Below, piece after piece: positions 1 through 8,224 of a DNA stretch of 45,340 nucleotides. This stretch comes from Gemmatimonadota bacterium (GTDB taxonomy: Bacteria > Gemmatimonadota > Gemmatimonadetes > Gemmatimonadales > Gemmatimonadaceae). Positions within the stretch are counted from its first letter, which is position 1. Each line of letters opens with the position of its first letter. Location of the stretch: NCBI GenBank assembly GCA_025358315.1, contig JANYKA010000102.1, positions 1-45,340 of the forward strand. Reading direction: 5' to 3'. Both the position numbers and the translations under genes were made by a program. The notes below the pieces were generated by a model that searched no databases, was not told the origin of the DNA, and worked only from the letters and a program-made list of their open reading frames with translations.

Positions 1-80
1 CCTGGATCGACGACGTGTTGCGCGGCAACTGAGCTTGCGAAGAGCGGAACGAAAAGGAAAAACGATCCCATGCGACGCAT
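1..80 (-). CDS. Secreted protein, N-terminal fragment (cut by window edge)
   Basis: The last gene of the truA-to-purQ operon begins here and runs off the left edge, so only the first 26 codons are visible. The ATG at 80-78 follows a GGAGAAG ribosome binding site five bases upstream and starts 13 nt after the purQ stop. The visible peptide is a classical Sec signal: a short basic start (MRRM), a hydrophobic core (FFLFVPLFASSV) and a likely Ala-X-Ala-type cleavage site near AAQ. The protein is therefore exported, to periplasm or outer membrane. No function can be assigned. The purL gene that might be expected beside purS and purQ is not here. Confidence 0.7.
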   Translation of the reverse strand, partial: MRRMGSFFLFVPLFASSVAAQHVVDP

Positions 81-93
81 GAATCTTCTCCGG

Positions 94-783
94 TCAGACG
101 TTTGCGGCGACGAGCAACGATTCGAAAAGTACGACGCCGTCTTGCGACCCGAGGGTGCGATCCATCGCGCGTTCGGGGTGAGGCATCAGTCCCACAACAT
201 TGCGGCCCACGTTCGTGACGCCGGCAATGTTGCGCATGGCTCCGTTTGGATTGGACTCCGGCGTGGCGTTGCCGTGCGCATCCACGTATCGAAAAACAAT
301 TTGTCCATTGGATTCCAGCAAATCGAGCGTGGCCTCGTCGGCCGTGAAGCGTCCTTCGCCGTGCGCGATTGGCATGCGCAACAATTGCCCGACGCGGGAC
401 GCGCCGGTGAAACTGGTGTCTGTGCGTTCGGTCCGAATGATCACCGGCATCGAAACATATGAGCCGGCATTGCGCAGTAGCGCGCCGGGTAGCAGGCCAG
501 CTTCGCAGGCAATCTGGAATCCGTTGCAGATGCCAATCACCGGACCGCCACGCGCCGCGTGTGCGGCGACTTCCTGCATAATCGGACTGAACCGGGCAAT
601 CGCACCGGCCCGGAGATAGTCGCCATAACTGAAGCCGCCCGGAAGAATCACGACGTCACAGCCTTGCAAGTCATGATCCTTATGCCACAACATCACGGCT
701 GTCTCGCCGAGAAAATCGACGACCGCATGCAGCGCGTCTTCGTCGCAGTTCGATCCGGGAAAGCGCACGATGCCGACTTTCAT
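94..783 (-). CDS. purQ: Phosphoribosylformylglycinamidine synthase, glutaminase subunit PurQ
   Basis: PurQ is the class I glutamine amidotransferase subunit of the three-part FGAM synthase (PurS, PurQ, PurL). It supplies ammonia for the fourth step of de novo purine synthesis in the cytoplasm. The protein begins MKVGIVRFPGSNCDED, a typical PurQ start. It carries the oxyanion region (VILPGGFSYGDYLRAG), the nucleophile elbow GICNGFQ with catalytic Cys, and the late His/Glu pair in GLMPHPERA. At 229 residues it is family-typical. The frame stays open 21 codons further upstream, but that stretch overlaps purS and is not family sequence, so the ATG at 783, sharing 4 nt with purS, is preferred. Confidence 0.96.
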   Translation of the reverse strand: MKVGIVRFPGSNCDEDALHAVVDFLGETAVMLWHKDHDLQGCDVVILPGGFSYGDYLRAGAIARFSPIMQEVAAHAARGGPVIGICNGFQIACEAGLLPGALLRNAGSYVSMPVIIRTERTDTSFTGASRVGQLLRMPIAHGEGRFTADEATLDLLESNGQIVFRYVDAHGNATPESNPNGAMRNIAGVTNVGRNVVGLMPHPERAMDRTLGSQDGVVLFESLLVAANV

Positions 784-1037
784 GCCGCGACCACGGCGGC
801 AATGGTGAAGTCTTCCGTAACGGGGTTCGCGAGCAGCCGTTCGCACATTGCACGCACCGAGGCCTCAGCCGCTGTTGCGTCCTTCGCCTCGGTTTCGATG
901 ACGATGTGCCGACCAACGTGGACGTCACTGACCGAACCAAAACCAAGGGTTACCAATGCATCACGCACGGTCTTGCCTTGCGGATCGAGCAGGCCGTGGC
1001 GCGGAATTATTTGGACAGCAACTCGGAACCGCGTCAT
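780..1037 (-). CDS. purS: Phosphoribosylformylglycinamidine synthase subunit PurS
   Basis: This small 85-residue protein bridges PurQ and PurL and helps channel ammonia in the multi-subunit FGAM synthase. It shows the family pattern: a first beta strand (FRVAVQIIPR), a GLLDPQGKTVRDAL segment, a GF-x-V-x-D-V-x-x-G-R-x-I strand and a final strand after a helix containing MCERLLANPV. It overlaps pssA upstream and purQ downstream by 4 nt each, so its translation is coupled to both. Having purS indicates the small-PurL type of enzyme rather than the single long enterobacterial PurL; purL itself is not in the window. Confidence 0.93.
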   Translation of the reverse strand: MTRFRVAVQIIPRHGLLDPQGKTVRDALVTLGFGSVSDVHVGRHIVIETEAKDATAAEASVRAMCERLLANPVTEDFTIAAVVAA

Positions 1038-2230
1038 TCAGCAGAATCCTGGTGTGAATCGTGGTCGGAAATGGGCGGCCCGCTGTCGGGCGCGCCGTCG
1101 GTGGTGCCTCCGGTGTTGCCGCCAGCATCACGGCCACGACCTCCACGGCTGCGCCGCCGCCGCCGCCGTTTGCGCTGCGCATCAGCGGGCGACTCCGGTG
1201 AGCCTTCAACCGCGTCAGCGGGCGCTGCGGGTGAAACCGGTCGGGTTGGATGAGCTGGACGGCTGACTGCCGGCGCGGGGCGAGACAGTGGCGCAGTCGA
1301 TCGACCCACCGGTGCCGGAGCGGGACTGGTGTTTGGCGTCACGCGCGACGTCGCAGGCCGCGAAACCGGAATATCGTATTCGATATCGTCGTCATCTTCG
1401 AGGTATGGGCTGACGTCATCATCGTCGAAATCCTCGATCCCTTCGTCATATGCCGATGCAGCCTCGTGTGTGCTGCTTCCGCGGAATATTGGCTTGCGGT
1501 CGAAAAGTCCGCGAACGGCGGCGATAGCCAGGAACCCAAGGACATAGAAAAGGCCGACCGGAAAGAAAAATTCCTTCGGCAGGAACACGAGTCCAACACC
1601 AAGTCCGATGAAGGCCACCAGCCCGAGGAAACCGCGCAGCGTCTTCACACTAAAGGTCGGCCAGGCCAGATAGGGCACGTTGCTGATCATTAGAAATCCC
1701 AGCACGACCATCAGCACCCGCACCATGTTCGTCCATGGCCAATTCCCGATAATCGTATGCGTATAAACTGACGTCTGGCTGAACCAGTAGTACGACGCGA
1801 GCGTGATGCCAGCGGCCGGGCTTGGCAGGCCGTGGAAATACTGTTTTGCCCGGCCGGCCTGTTCAACATTGAACCGGGCCAGTCGCATCGTGGCAAACGC
1901 CGTGTACAGAAAGACGAACACCCAATCCCACCCGTCCTTGTTGTTCAGGACGGCGAAATACATCAGGAGGGCGGGCGCCAAGCCAAACGAGATGGCGTCC
2001 ACCAAAGAATCGAGCTCTTCGCCGAACCGGCTGCCCGTGCCGGTGGCGCGAGCGATCCGCCCATCCATGGCGTCGAACACTCCGCCGAGGATAATCAGGC
2101 CGCCGGCGAAACTGTGGTCGCCACGTGCGGCCAGCACGATGGCGTAGATACCACAAAACAAATTCGCCAGCGTCATGCCGTTGGGCAGCATGACCATTCT
2201 GGGACGGGGCAGATGGGGGCGGCGCATCAC
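1034..2230 (-). CDS. pssA: CDP-diacylglycerol-serine O-phosphatidyltransferase with long disordered tail
   Basis: This enzyme condenses CDP-diacylglycerol with serine to give phosphatidylserine in the inner membrane. Residues 1-245 are a multi-pass CDP-alcohol phosphatidyltransferase of the type II PssA kind. The complete signature is present: D53, D56-G57, A60-R61, G70, D74 and D78. The next gene, psd, encodes the following enzyme and overlaps by 4 nt. The oddity is a C-terminal extension of about 150 residues: an Asp/Glu-rich block (about 262-286), a Pro/Ala/Ser-rich linker (about 288-345), an Arg cluster KRRRRRRSRGGRGR (354-367) and a Gly/Asp-rich end. Family members commonly stop near 230-280 residues. 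The tail shares frame and codon style with the core, so it is probably translated. Confidence 0.93.
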   Translation of the reverse strand: MMRRPHLPRPRMVMLPNGMTLANLFCGIYAIVLAARGDHSFAGGLIILGGVFDAMDGRIARATGTGSRFGEELDSLVDAISFGLAPALLMYFAVLNNKDGWDWVFVFLYTAFATMRLARFNVEQAGRAKQYFHGLPSPAAGITLASYYWFSQTSVYTHTIIGNWPWTNMVRVLMVVLGFLMISNVPYLAWPTFSVKTLRGFLGLVAFIGLGVGLVFLPKEFFFPVGLFYVLGFLAIAAVRGLFDRKPIFRGSSTHEAASAYDEGIEDFDDDDVSPYLEDDDDIEYDIPVSRPATSRVTPNTSPAPAPVGRSTAPLSRPAPAVSRPAHPTRPVSPAAPADAVEGSPESPADAQRKRRRRRRSRGGRGRDAGGNTGGTTDGAPDSGPPISDHDSHQDSAE

Positions 2231-2874
2231 GGCAACTCCGCCAGCACGGTTGTCCCGGCCGCTGGTTTGTCACCGATCTGCACCAGCACTTTGCTGCCCA
2301 AGGGCACGAACACATCCACGCGCGAGCCAAAACGAATCAGGCCAAACCGGCTTCCTTGCTGCGCCACGTCGCCATCCTTGCTGTAGGTCACGATCCGGCG
2401 TGCGATAAGGCCGGCGATCTGGCGGACGAGAATCCGTCGGCCGTTGGATTCGATTCCCACCGACATCTGTTCATTCTCGAGACTCGATTTTTCGGACGCG
2501 GCGTTCAAAAACTTCCCCGGATTATAGTGGAGATATCGCACGCGGCCGCTGACGGGATATCGGTTTACGTGCACATTGAAGACGTTCATGAACACGGAAA
2601 TACGGATCGCCCGCCCGTGAATAAATGACGGTTCATCCACCTCAACGATTTGCGAAATGCGTCCGTCCGCCGGCGAGATGATCAGTTTGTCACCGCGCTC
2701 GCCGGTGCGTTCGGGATCGCGAAAGAAATAGGCCACCCAGAGCGCGATGACGGTCAGCAGCAACGCCAGGAGCCAGAGCGGCCACGAACGCCGCGTGAGC
2801 GCCACGGCGAACGCGGCAATGGCAATGGCTAATGCGCCAAAAATGAATGGGAGTCCTTCACGGGCGACGTTCAC
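2227..2874 (-). CDS. psd: Phosphatidylserine decarboxylase proenzyme, short form
   Basis: Psd decarboxylates phosphatidylserine to phosphatidylethanolamine. It self-cleaves to create a pyruvoyl cofactor from serine. At 215 residues this is the short 'PSD-related' class. Two hydrophobic segments lie at about 9-26 and 31-50 and anchor the protein. Catalytic landmarks are D70 in SPADG, H102 in NVHVNRYP and the cleavage pair G183-S184 in RFGSRVD. The gene follows the purC start region and precedes pssA, each with a 4-nt overlap, so PS synthesis and decarboxylation are co-expressed inside a purine operon. Confidence 0.93.
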   Translation of the reverse strand: MNVAREGLPFIFGALAIAIAAFAVALTRRSWPLWLLALLLTVIALWVAYFFRDPERTGERGDKLIISPADGRISQIVEVDEPSFIHGRAIRISVFMNVFNVHVNRYPVSGRVRYLHYNPGKFLNAASEKSSLENEQMSVGIESNGRRILVRQIAGLIARRIVTYSKDGDVAQQGSRFGLIRFGSRVDVFVPLGSKVLVQIGDKPAAGTTVLAELP

Positions 2875-3797
2875 GACAGCTCCGTCGTGTTGAGTGGTGT
2901 GCCCGTCAGAAGCTGAAAGGCATCGAGATAGCGTGCGCTGGTCGCCGCGACCACAAGGTCGGGCAGCACCGGCGGTGGAGCATTGCCGTCCCAGCGACCG
3001 GCCCGACGCTCGGCGTCGAGCCAGTCACGCAACGGCTGTTTATCAAAGCTTGGCTGTGTGCGGCCCGGCTCATACTGATCGGCGGGCCAGAACCGCGAAC
3101 TGTCCGGCGTCAGCACTTCGTCAATTAAAATGATGTCGCCGTCCACCTCGCCGAATTCGAACTTTGTATCGGCAATGATAATTCCGCGTTCTGCGGCAAC
3201 ATCGCGGCCGCGTGAATACACGAGACGGGAAAGCCGCTCGAGTTCGTCGGCCGTGGTCGCGCCAAGAAGCTCCCGCATTCGGAGAATCGTAATGTTCTCG
3301 TCGTGGCCGGTCTCGGCCTTGGTCGCCGGACTAAATACCGGCGGATCGAAGCGATCACTTTCGGTCAGTCCCGCACTCAGTCGTTCACCGGCCAGCGTTC
3401 CACAGTCGCGATATTCCTTCCACGCCGATCCGGACAGATATCCGCGCACAACGCACTCCACCGGGAACACTTCCGTGCGACGGCAGAGCATGGAACGGCC
3501 GGCCAGTACAGCCCGGTGCGCGGCGAGCGCCGGTACTTCACGAATGATCTCGTCAGCATCGGCCGTCAGCATATGATGGGAGATTTCATCCTCGAACTGG
3601 CGCAGCCACCACGCCGTAATTTGCGTGAGCACGGCGCCCTTGAACGGCACAAGTTCGCGCATCACGACGTCAAATGCGCTGACGCGATCGCTGGCCACCA
3701 GCAACAATCGATCACCGCCGACGGCATACACATCGCGCACTTTGCCGCGGCGAACGCGCTCCAACGGCAAGTCCGTGGTGCCGACCACGGCCGTCAT
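2871..3797 (-). CDS. purC: Phosphoribosylaminoimidazole-succinocarboxamide synthase (SAICAR synthetase)
   Basis: PurC ligates aspartate to CAIR using ATP, giving SAICAR in purine synthesis. The 308-residue protein is of the longer eukaryote-like/actinobacterial type. It starts with the substrate-binding GKVRDVY motif, followed by [16 protein letters not shown]. Later come [17 protein letters not shown], the nucleotide-binding [32 protein letters not shown] and a C-terminal helical region. It overlaps purB upstream and psd downstream by 4 nt. PurB uses its product, so the pair catalyses consecutive steps. Confidence 0.96.
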   Translation of the reverse strand: MTAVVGTTDLPLERVRRGKVRDVYAVGGDRLLLVASDRVSAFDVVMRELVPFKGAVLTQITAWWLRQFEDEISHHMLTADADEIIREVPALAAHRAVLAGRSMLCRRTEVFPVECVVRGYLSGSAWKEYRDCGTLAGERLSAGLTESDRFDPPVFSPATKAETGHDENITILRMRELLGATTADELERLSRLVYSRGRDVAAERGIIIADTKFEFGEVDGDIILIDEVLTPDSSRFWPADQYEPGRTQPSFDKQPLRDWLDAERRAGRWDGNAPPPVLPDLVVAATSARYLDAFQLLTGTPLNTTELS

Positions 3798-5230
3798 ACC
3801 CGCACCTGCTCAGTGGGAGCATGCACGCGATCAGGCGACGACAAAATGGGCTGCATGACTTCGGCGAGGAATTCATCCACTTGTTGTGGGGCGCGGCCGA
3901 TAAAATGGCTGGGATCGGTCACGGCGAGAACATCGTCAAGCGGCACGGTAAATGCCGGATCGGCAGCGAGCCGCACCAGCATATCGTTGGACTTGCCCTC
4001 GTCCTTCATCGCCCGTGCCGCGGCGATGCTGTGCCCGCGAATTACCTCGTGCACCTGCTGACGGTCTCCGCCGGCTTCGACCGCTCGTACCAACAGCGCC
4101 TCGGTGGCCATAAAAGGGAGTTCGTCGGCAACCCGGGCCCGAATACGCGCCGGATGCACCTCAAGGCCGGCGGCGATGTTCTCCATCAGAATCAGAATCG
4201 CATCGGTGGCGAGAAACGACTCTGGAATAACCAGTCGGCGATTTGCACTGTCATCGAGCGTGCGCTCAAAATACTGGACGCTGTGAGTTTGGTTGGCGTT
4301 CGTTTCGAGAGAAAGCACGAAGCGTGCGAGCGAATTAATTCGTTCAGCGCGCATCGGGTTCCGCTTGTAAGCCATCGCGCTCGATCCAATCTGTTCCTTT
4401 TCGAACGGCTCTTCTATCTCGCCGAACGCTTGGAGCATGCGGATATCGCTCGCGAATTTCGCCGCACTCGCCGCGATTCCCGACAGGACACTCAGCACCT
4501 GTGCGTCAAGCTTGCGCGTGTAGGTCTGCCCGCTCACCGGGATCGACGCACGGAACCCCATTGCTGCCGTAACACGACGGTCGAGTTCGCGCACTTTGCC
4601 ATGGTCCCCTTTGAACAACGCAAGGAAACTGGCTTGGGTGCCCGTGGTGCCTTTGACGCCGCGCAGCGGCAGATTCGCGATGCGATAGTCGAGATCAGCG
4701 AGATCGATTACCAGATCCTGCATCCACAACGTCGCCCGCTTGCCCACGGTGGTGAGCTGCGCCGGCTGCAAGTGCGTGTACCCGAGCGTCGGTTCGGCGC
4801 GCCACCGGCGGGCGAACGCGGCGAGCCCGCCGAGCACGGCGTGCAGGCGCGTCTGCAGCAGCTCGAGGCCACGACGAATTTGAATTAAATCGCCGTTGTC
4901 GGTGACGAACGCACTGGTGGCGCCGAGATGGATGACGCCGCGCGCGGCTGGCGCCGCGTCGCCAAACGCGTGGACATGTGCCATCACGTCGTGACGGAAC
5001 CGCTTCTCAAAATGCGCGACCGCCGCGAAGTCGATGTCGTCGAGATGGGCCCGCATCTCGGCAATCGCCGCGGCGGAAATATCGACACCCAACTCCTGTT
5101 CACACTCCGCGAGTGCGAGCCACAGTCGGCGCCAAAGACCATATCGGGTATGCGGGGACCAGAGCGACAGCATCGCGGCCGATGCATACCGCTCGGCAAG
5201 CGGCGAGCTATATGTCTCGTGGGAAGTCAT
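3794..5230 (-). CDS. purB: Adenylosuccinate lyase
   Basis: PurB removes fumarate from SAICAR and from adenylosuccinate, acting twice on the way to AMP. The 478-residue protein has the fumarase/aspartase-superfamily fold markers: [14 protein letters not shown] and [13 protein letters not shown] near the N-terminus, [16 protein letters not shown] in the centre, and the mobile signature loop [15 protein letters not shown] containing the catalytic serine. The length resembles the longer vertebrate/actinobacterial type. It lies between htrA and purC with 4-nt overlaps on both sides. Confidence 0.96.
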   Translation of the reverse strand: MTSHETYSSPLAERYASAAMLSLWSPHTRYGLWRRLWLALAECEQELGVDISAAAIAEMRAHLDDIDFAAVAHFEKRFRHDVMAHVHAFGDAAPAARGVIHLGATSAFVTDNGDLIQIRRGLELLQTRLHAVLGGLAAFARRWRAEPTLGYTHLQPAQLTTVGKRATLWMQDLVIDLADLDYRIANLPLRGVKGTTGTQASFLALFKGDHGKVRELDRRVTAAMGFRASIPVSGQTYTRKLDAQVLSVLSGIAASAAKFASDIRMLQAFGEIEEPFEKEQIGSSAMAYKRNPMRAERINSLARFVLSLETNANQTHSVQYFERTLDDSANRRLVIPESFLATDAILILMENIAAGLEVHPARIRARVADELPFMATEALLVRAVEAGGDRQQVHEVIRGHSIAAARAMKDEGKSNDMLVRLAADPAFTVPLDDVLAVTDPSHFIGRAPQQVDEFLAEVMQPILSSPDRVHAPTEQVRV

Positions 5231-6642
5231 CGGATCTGAAAATCCACAGGGAAGATTTGCCCGTTCCGCTCGATGTACATACGATTGACGCCGCGCCCGC
5301 TGAGACCTTCCAATCCGTTTTTCACCTGCTGCGCGTCAGTCACCGGGGTGTTGTTGATCTGCACAATGAGATCGCCGGCTTGAATACCCAGCGCCTCGGC
5401 CACTCCTGTGCTGACTTTCACTACGAGTGCACCCCGGTCACGGCGGAATCCGCGTTCGGCGCGTATTGCCGGTGTGAGCGTTATCAGTTCGAGTTCTTTC
5501 AGGACGGCAACACGGGGCGCATTGACCTCGGGCTGATCGGCGATCTGCACATTCACGCGAAATTCCCGGCCGCCGCGGCGCACGACCAGCGGCACTCGAT
5601 CATCCACGCGAAGTTCGAGTAGTTCAGCTTCCCAATCGTAGGCGTTGCGCAACGTGCGGTCCCGTGAACGAAGGATCACATCGCCGGCATGCAACCCCGC
5701 AGCGTCGGCCGGGGAACTCGGCACGACGGCGCGCACAACCGCGCCCTTGGTGAGTGCGTCGCCGGAACCAATCCCTTGTTGCGGTAACTCTGTTTTCACG
5801 CCGATCCACGGACGTCGAACCTTCCCATGTGCGAGCAGGTCGTCGGTCACGCGCCGCGCCCGATCGATCGGAATCGCGAATCCCAGTCCGATCGAGCCGC
5901 CATTGCTGTTACCTGGCGAATACAGTGAACTGTTCACTCCCACCACTTCGCCCATCGCATTCACGAGCGGTCCGCCGGAGTTGCCGGGATTAATCGATGC
6001 GTCGGTCTGGATCATGTCGACGTACACACCCTGACCTTCGGCTCGCGCCGTCAGGTTACGCCCCGTCGCGCTAATCACGCCGGCCGTGACACTCGGCTCG
6101 GTGTTCCCAAGCAGGAAGCCGTACGGATTTCCGATGGCGATAGCCCATTCGCCGATCAGAAGGCCGCGCGACGTGCCCAGCGTGGCAACCGGAAGGTTCT
6201 TGGCGTCGACCTTGAGGACGGCGAGATCGTTTTGTTCGTCGATGCCTTTGAGCTGTGCCGCATAGGTGGTTCCGTCGCGCAGGGCGACGACGATCTTTGT
6301 CGCACCGGCAACCACGTGCGCGTTGGTGACAATGATTCCGTCGGAACGCACGATGAAGCCCGATCCAAGCCCGGCCTGGACCTGGTCACCCGACTGGCGC
6401 CCAAAAAACATGTCGAACGGCGACGCTTGCACGTGCTGGATCACTTCCGTCTGCACCGTGACCACCGAGGGCGCGACCTTCGCAACCGCTTCAGTGATTG
6501 CCGTATGCCGCTGCGCGGCAATCGCCACCGGAGCCGCATTCGCCGTGCGCGGGGCCTGCGCTACGGAGGGTAGTGAGGTCGCGCCTTCGCACGCTACGAG
6601 CAGTAGCCCCGCAGCCAGTGGAGTGAGGCTACGCATATTCAT
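5227..6642 (-). CDS. HtrA/DegP-type serine protease, predicted lipoprotein with two PDZ domains
   Basis: This is a periplasmic quality-control protease/chaperone of the DegP/DegQ family (MEROPS S1C). The N-terminus is a lipoprotein signal with lipobox LVAC and Cys18, so membrane anchoring is expected, unlike soluble DegP. The protease domain holds the triad H109 (TNAHVV), D139 (NDLAVLKVD) and S222 (GNSGGPL). Two PDZ domains follow, with carboxylate-binding-type loops around PADAAGLHAGDVI and AEALGIQAGDLIVQINN. The ATG at 6642 overlaps the preceding gene's stop by 4 nt; an in-frame ATG two codons later is also possible. No sigma-E-type promoter is visible, because the gene is internal to the operon. 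Confidence 0.94.
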   Translation of the reverse strand: MNMRSLTPLAAGLLLVACEGATSLPSVAQAPRTANAAPVAIAAQRHTAITEAVAKVAPSVVTVQTEVIQHVQASPFDMFFGRQSGDQVQAGLGSGFIVRSDGIIVTNAHVVAGATKIVVALRDGTTYAAQLKGIDEQNDLAVLKVDAKNLPVATLGTSRGLLIGEWAIAIGNPYGFLLGNTEPSVTAGVISATGRNLTARAEGQGVYVDMIQTDASINPGNSGGPLVNAMGEVVGVNSSLYSPGNSNGGSIGLGFAIPIDRARRVTDDLLAHGKVRRPWIGVKTELPQQGIGSGDALTKGAVVRAVVPSSPADAAGLHAGDVILRSRDRTLRNAYDWEAELLELRVDDRVPLVVRRGGREFRVNVQIADQPEVNAPRVAVLKELELITLTPAIRAERGFRRDRGALVVKVSTGVAEALGIQAGDLIVQINNTPVTDAQQVKNGLEGLSGRGVNRMYIERNGQIFPVDFQIR

Positions 6643-7304
6643 CGAGCGCGGCGGGGTTTGGAGCGGCGACTGATGTCACCAAGAAAGCGATCGAGCCCGC
6701 GGTCTGTGAGCGGATGCTGGAGCAAGGAACGGAGCACGGCCGGAGTGACGATGGCAACGTCTGCACCGGCTGCCGCGCAGGCGGCGAAGCTAGTCGCACT
6801 CGCCGGGCCAGCCGCGGCGATGTCGCATTCGCTGCCACCGTGGTCAAACGCGGCCCGCAACTCGCGTATTGCGCCTTCGCCATTCTGACCGACCGCCTCG
6901 AGTGCATCGACGGAGATAGTGATCATTGTGGCTCCCGCTTTGGCGGCAAGAATACCCTGCGCTGTCGAGTAGATGAGAGTGGCGGCAACCCGCACACCAT
7001 CAGCGGCGAGTTTGTGAATTGCCGGGACAGCGTCTTCAATAAATGGCACAGCGACAATCAGGTGCTCAGTAATCTTTTTCAGCTCGCGCACCCCTTTCAC
7101 GATATCGGCGACGCCGATCGCGGGCACGCTGGCGCAGAGCGGAAGCGACGTTGCCCTCGCAATCTCTGTCAGCACTTCCCGCGCATCCGCGCCGGGAAGT
7201 TCGCTCTGAATGACGGTCGGGGTCGCGACGATGCCATCAATGAGCCCGGCTGCGGTGGCCCACCGGATTTCGTCGAGCGATGCTGTAGCGAGGAAGATTT
7301 TCAT
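6639..7304 (-). CDS. Transaldolase/fructose-6-phosphate aldolase family protein lacking active-site residues
   Basis: The 221-residue protein aligns without gaps to E. coli fructose-6-phosphate aldolase (FSA/TalB-like small transaldolases) through its first 116 residues. It keeps the (beta/alpha)8 pattern, the LIYSTAQGILAAKAGA helix and T109. The residues that make FSA an aldolase are gone: Asp6 is Ala6, Thr26 is Val26, Asn28 is Thr28, and the Schiff-base Lys85 is Ala85 (context HLIVAVPF). The region equivalent to Arg134 and Ser166 is also changed. I read the key codons in the DNA and no frameshift explains them. It is therefore unlikely to be a classical aldolase and may be regulatory, structural or of new activity. 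It sits between truA and htrA with 4-nt overlaps. A basic C-terminal tail (RRSKPRRAR) is present. Confidence 0.8.
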   Translation of the reverse strand: MKIFLATASLDEIRWATAAGLIDGIVATPTVIQSELPGADAREVLTEIARATSLPLCASVPAIGVADIVKGVRELKKITEHLIVAVPFIEDAVPAIHKLAADGVRVAATLIYSTAQGILAAKAGATMITISVDALEAVGQNGEGAIRELRAAFDHGGSECDIAAAGPASATSFAACAAAGADVAIVTPAVLRSLLQHPLTDRGLDRFLGDISRRSKPRRAR

Positions 7305-8086
7305 GAGGGGGAAAGATACAGTGCGCTGGGGTAAGTGACTTGCTCAAGACAGAGTCCCTCGGGCGGTGCCGGCGGCGACACTGCATCGTTCGCCGGTGCC
7401 ACGAGCAGTTCGGCGAACGCCTCGCGCGGCCGGCGGCCGCTCGCCACATCGAGCATCGTGCCTACAAGAAAACGGATCATATGATGCAAAAACCGGTTCG
7501 CCTCGATGTCGAACACGAGTCCATTTGGAGACTCGCGCCACCGGCATTGCCGCACTTCACATCGGTGCTCGTCAGTCGCCGGCGCCGTCCCGCGCACGGC
7601 GAATCCGTGAAACCGATGCGAGCCCACCGTCCGTTCTGCACACCAATCCAGCGCTTCCCGGTCGAGGACCCGATGCTCATCGGCGACGGCATACTCCCAC
7701 CGCCGCCGAAAAGGAGAGTGCGCGGCCTCGTCGAGCCCCACCGTGTAGCTGTAGCACCGTCCAGTCGCGCTGTACCGGGCGTGGAACGCAGGCTCCATCT
7801 CGAATGCCCGCGCAATCCAGACGTCGGCAGGGAGTCGGCGGTTCAGCACCATCCGCAGCTTCTCCGCTGTCCAATGCTCGGGAACCTCCACGCCGGCCGC
7901 CTGGCCGCGCGCGTGCACCCCCGCATCCGTCCGTCCCGCTCCCATGACCCGCACTGGATGGTCACACAGGCGGGTGAGCGCCCCTTCCATCACGCCTTGC
8001 ACCGTGCGTTCCGACGTCTGCACCTGCCAGCCGGCGAAATCGCTGCCATCGTATTGCAAAACGAGTTGCAGAACGCGTCCCGCCAT
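7301..8086 (-). CDS. truA: tRNA pseudouridine(38-40) synthase TruA
   Basis: TruA isomerises uridines 38-40 in the anticodon stem-loop of many tRNAs. The catalytic aspartate is D54 in the invariant motif AGRTDAGVHARGQ. Other family marks are the N-terminal strand VLQLVLQYDGSDFAGWQ, the RCYSYTV strand, the HRFHGFA segment and the C-terminal FLHHMIRFLVGTMLDVASGR. Length (261) is normal. It is the first gene of the long minus-strand operon. A candidate promoter lies immediately upstream with its -10 only 7 nt from the ATG, so the message may be leaderless. Confidence 0.95.
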   Translation of the reverse strand: MAGRVLQLVLQYDGSDFAGWQVQTSERTVQGVMEGALTRLCDHPVRVMGAGRTDAGVHARGQAAGVEVPEHWTAEKLRMVLNRRLPADVWIARAFEMEPAFHARYSATGRCYSYTVGLDEAAHSPFRRRWEYAVADEHRVLDREALDWCAERTVGSHRFHGFAVRGTAPATDEHRCEVRQCRWRESPNGLVFDIEANRFLHHMIRFLVGTMLDVASGRRPREAFAELLVAPANDAVSPPAPPEGLCLEQVTYPSALYLSPS

Positions 8087-8093
8087 CGTCTAA

Positions 8094-8122
8094 AAGCTAG
8101 CCGCGGGAGCATGTGACTTCAA
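8094..8122 (-). promoter_or_regulatory. Candidate promoter of the truA-purQ operon
   Basis: Read on the minus strand, TTGAAG (8122-8117) is followed by a 17-nt spacer and TAGCTT (8099-8094), a fair sigma-70-type pair. The -10 ends only 7 nt before the truA ATG, so transcription would start at or next to the start codon and give a leaderless mRNA. No ribosome binding site is visible before truA, which fits. The remaining gap to 8224 contains a plus-strand TTGACA (8145-8150) without a convincing -10; it may serve the divergent GAF gene. Confidence 0.4.
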
Positions 8123-8224
8123 GCAACGCTTATTGCGGAATCTGTTGACATTGCTCAACCTACGTCTCACCCTTCGCGACTCCTCGCGCGCCCACTGCCG
8201 GGCACGCTTTTTTTCATCCCGCCA

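Noticed and set aside
1-32. Possible plus-strand gene end (stop at 30-32)
   Set aside because: Only nine codons are visible and the minus strand there carries a convincing signal peptide with a ribosome binding site.
94-846. Longer purQ reading frame with 21 extra N-terminal codons
   Set aside because: The extension overlaps purS, is Arg-rich and not part of the PurQ family; the ATG at 783 gives a canonical start.
3821-4888. 355-codon plus-strand frame inside purB
   Set aside because: It lies wholly antisense to purB, whose identity is certain; no domain or ribosome binding site supports it.
8145-8173. Plus-strand TTGACA as promoter of the GAF gene
   Set aside because: The -35 is perfect but no acceptable -10 occurs at 16-18 nt spacing, so I did not list it as a promoter.
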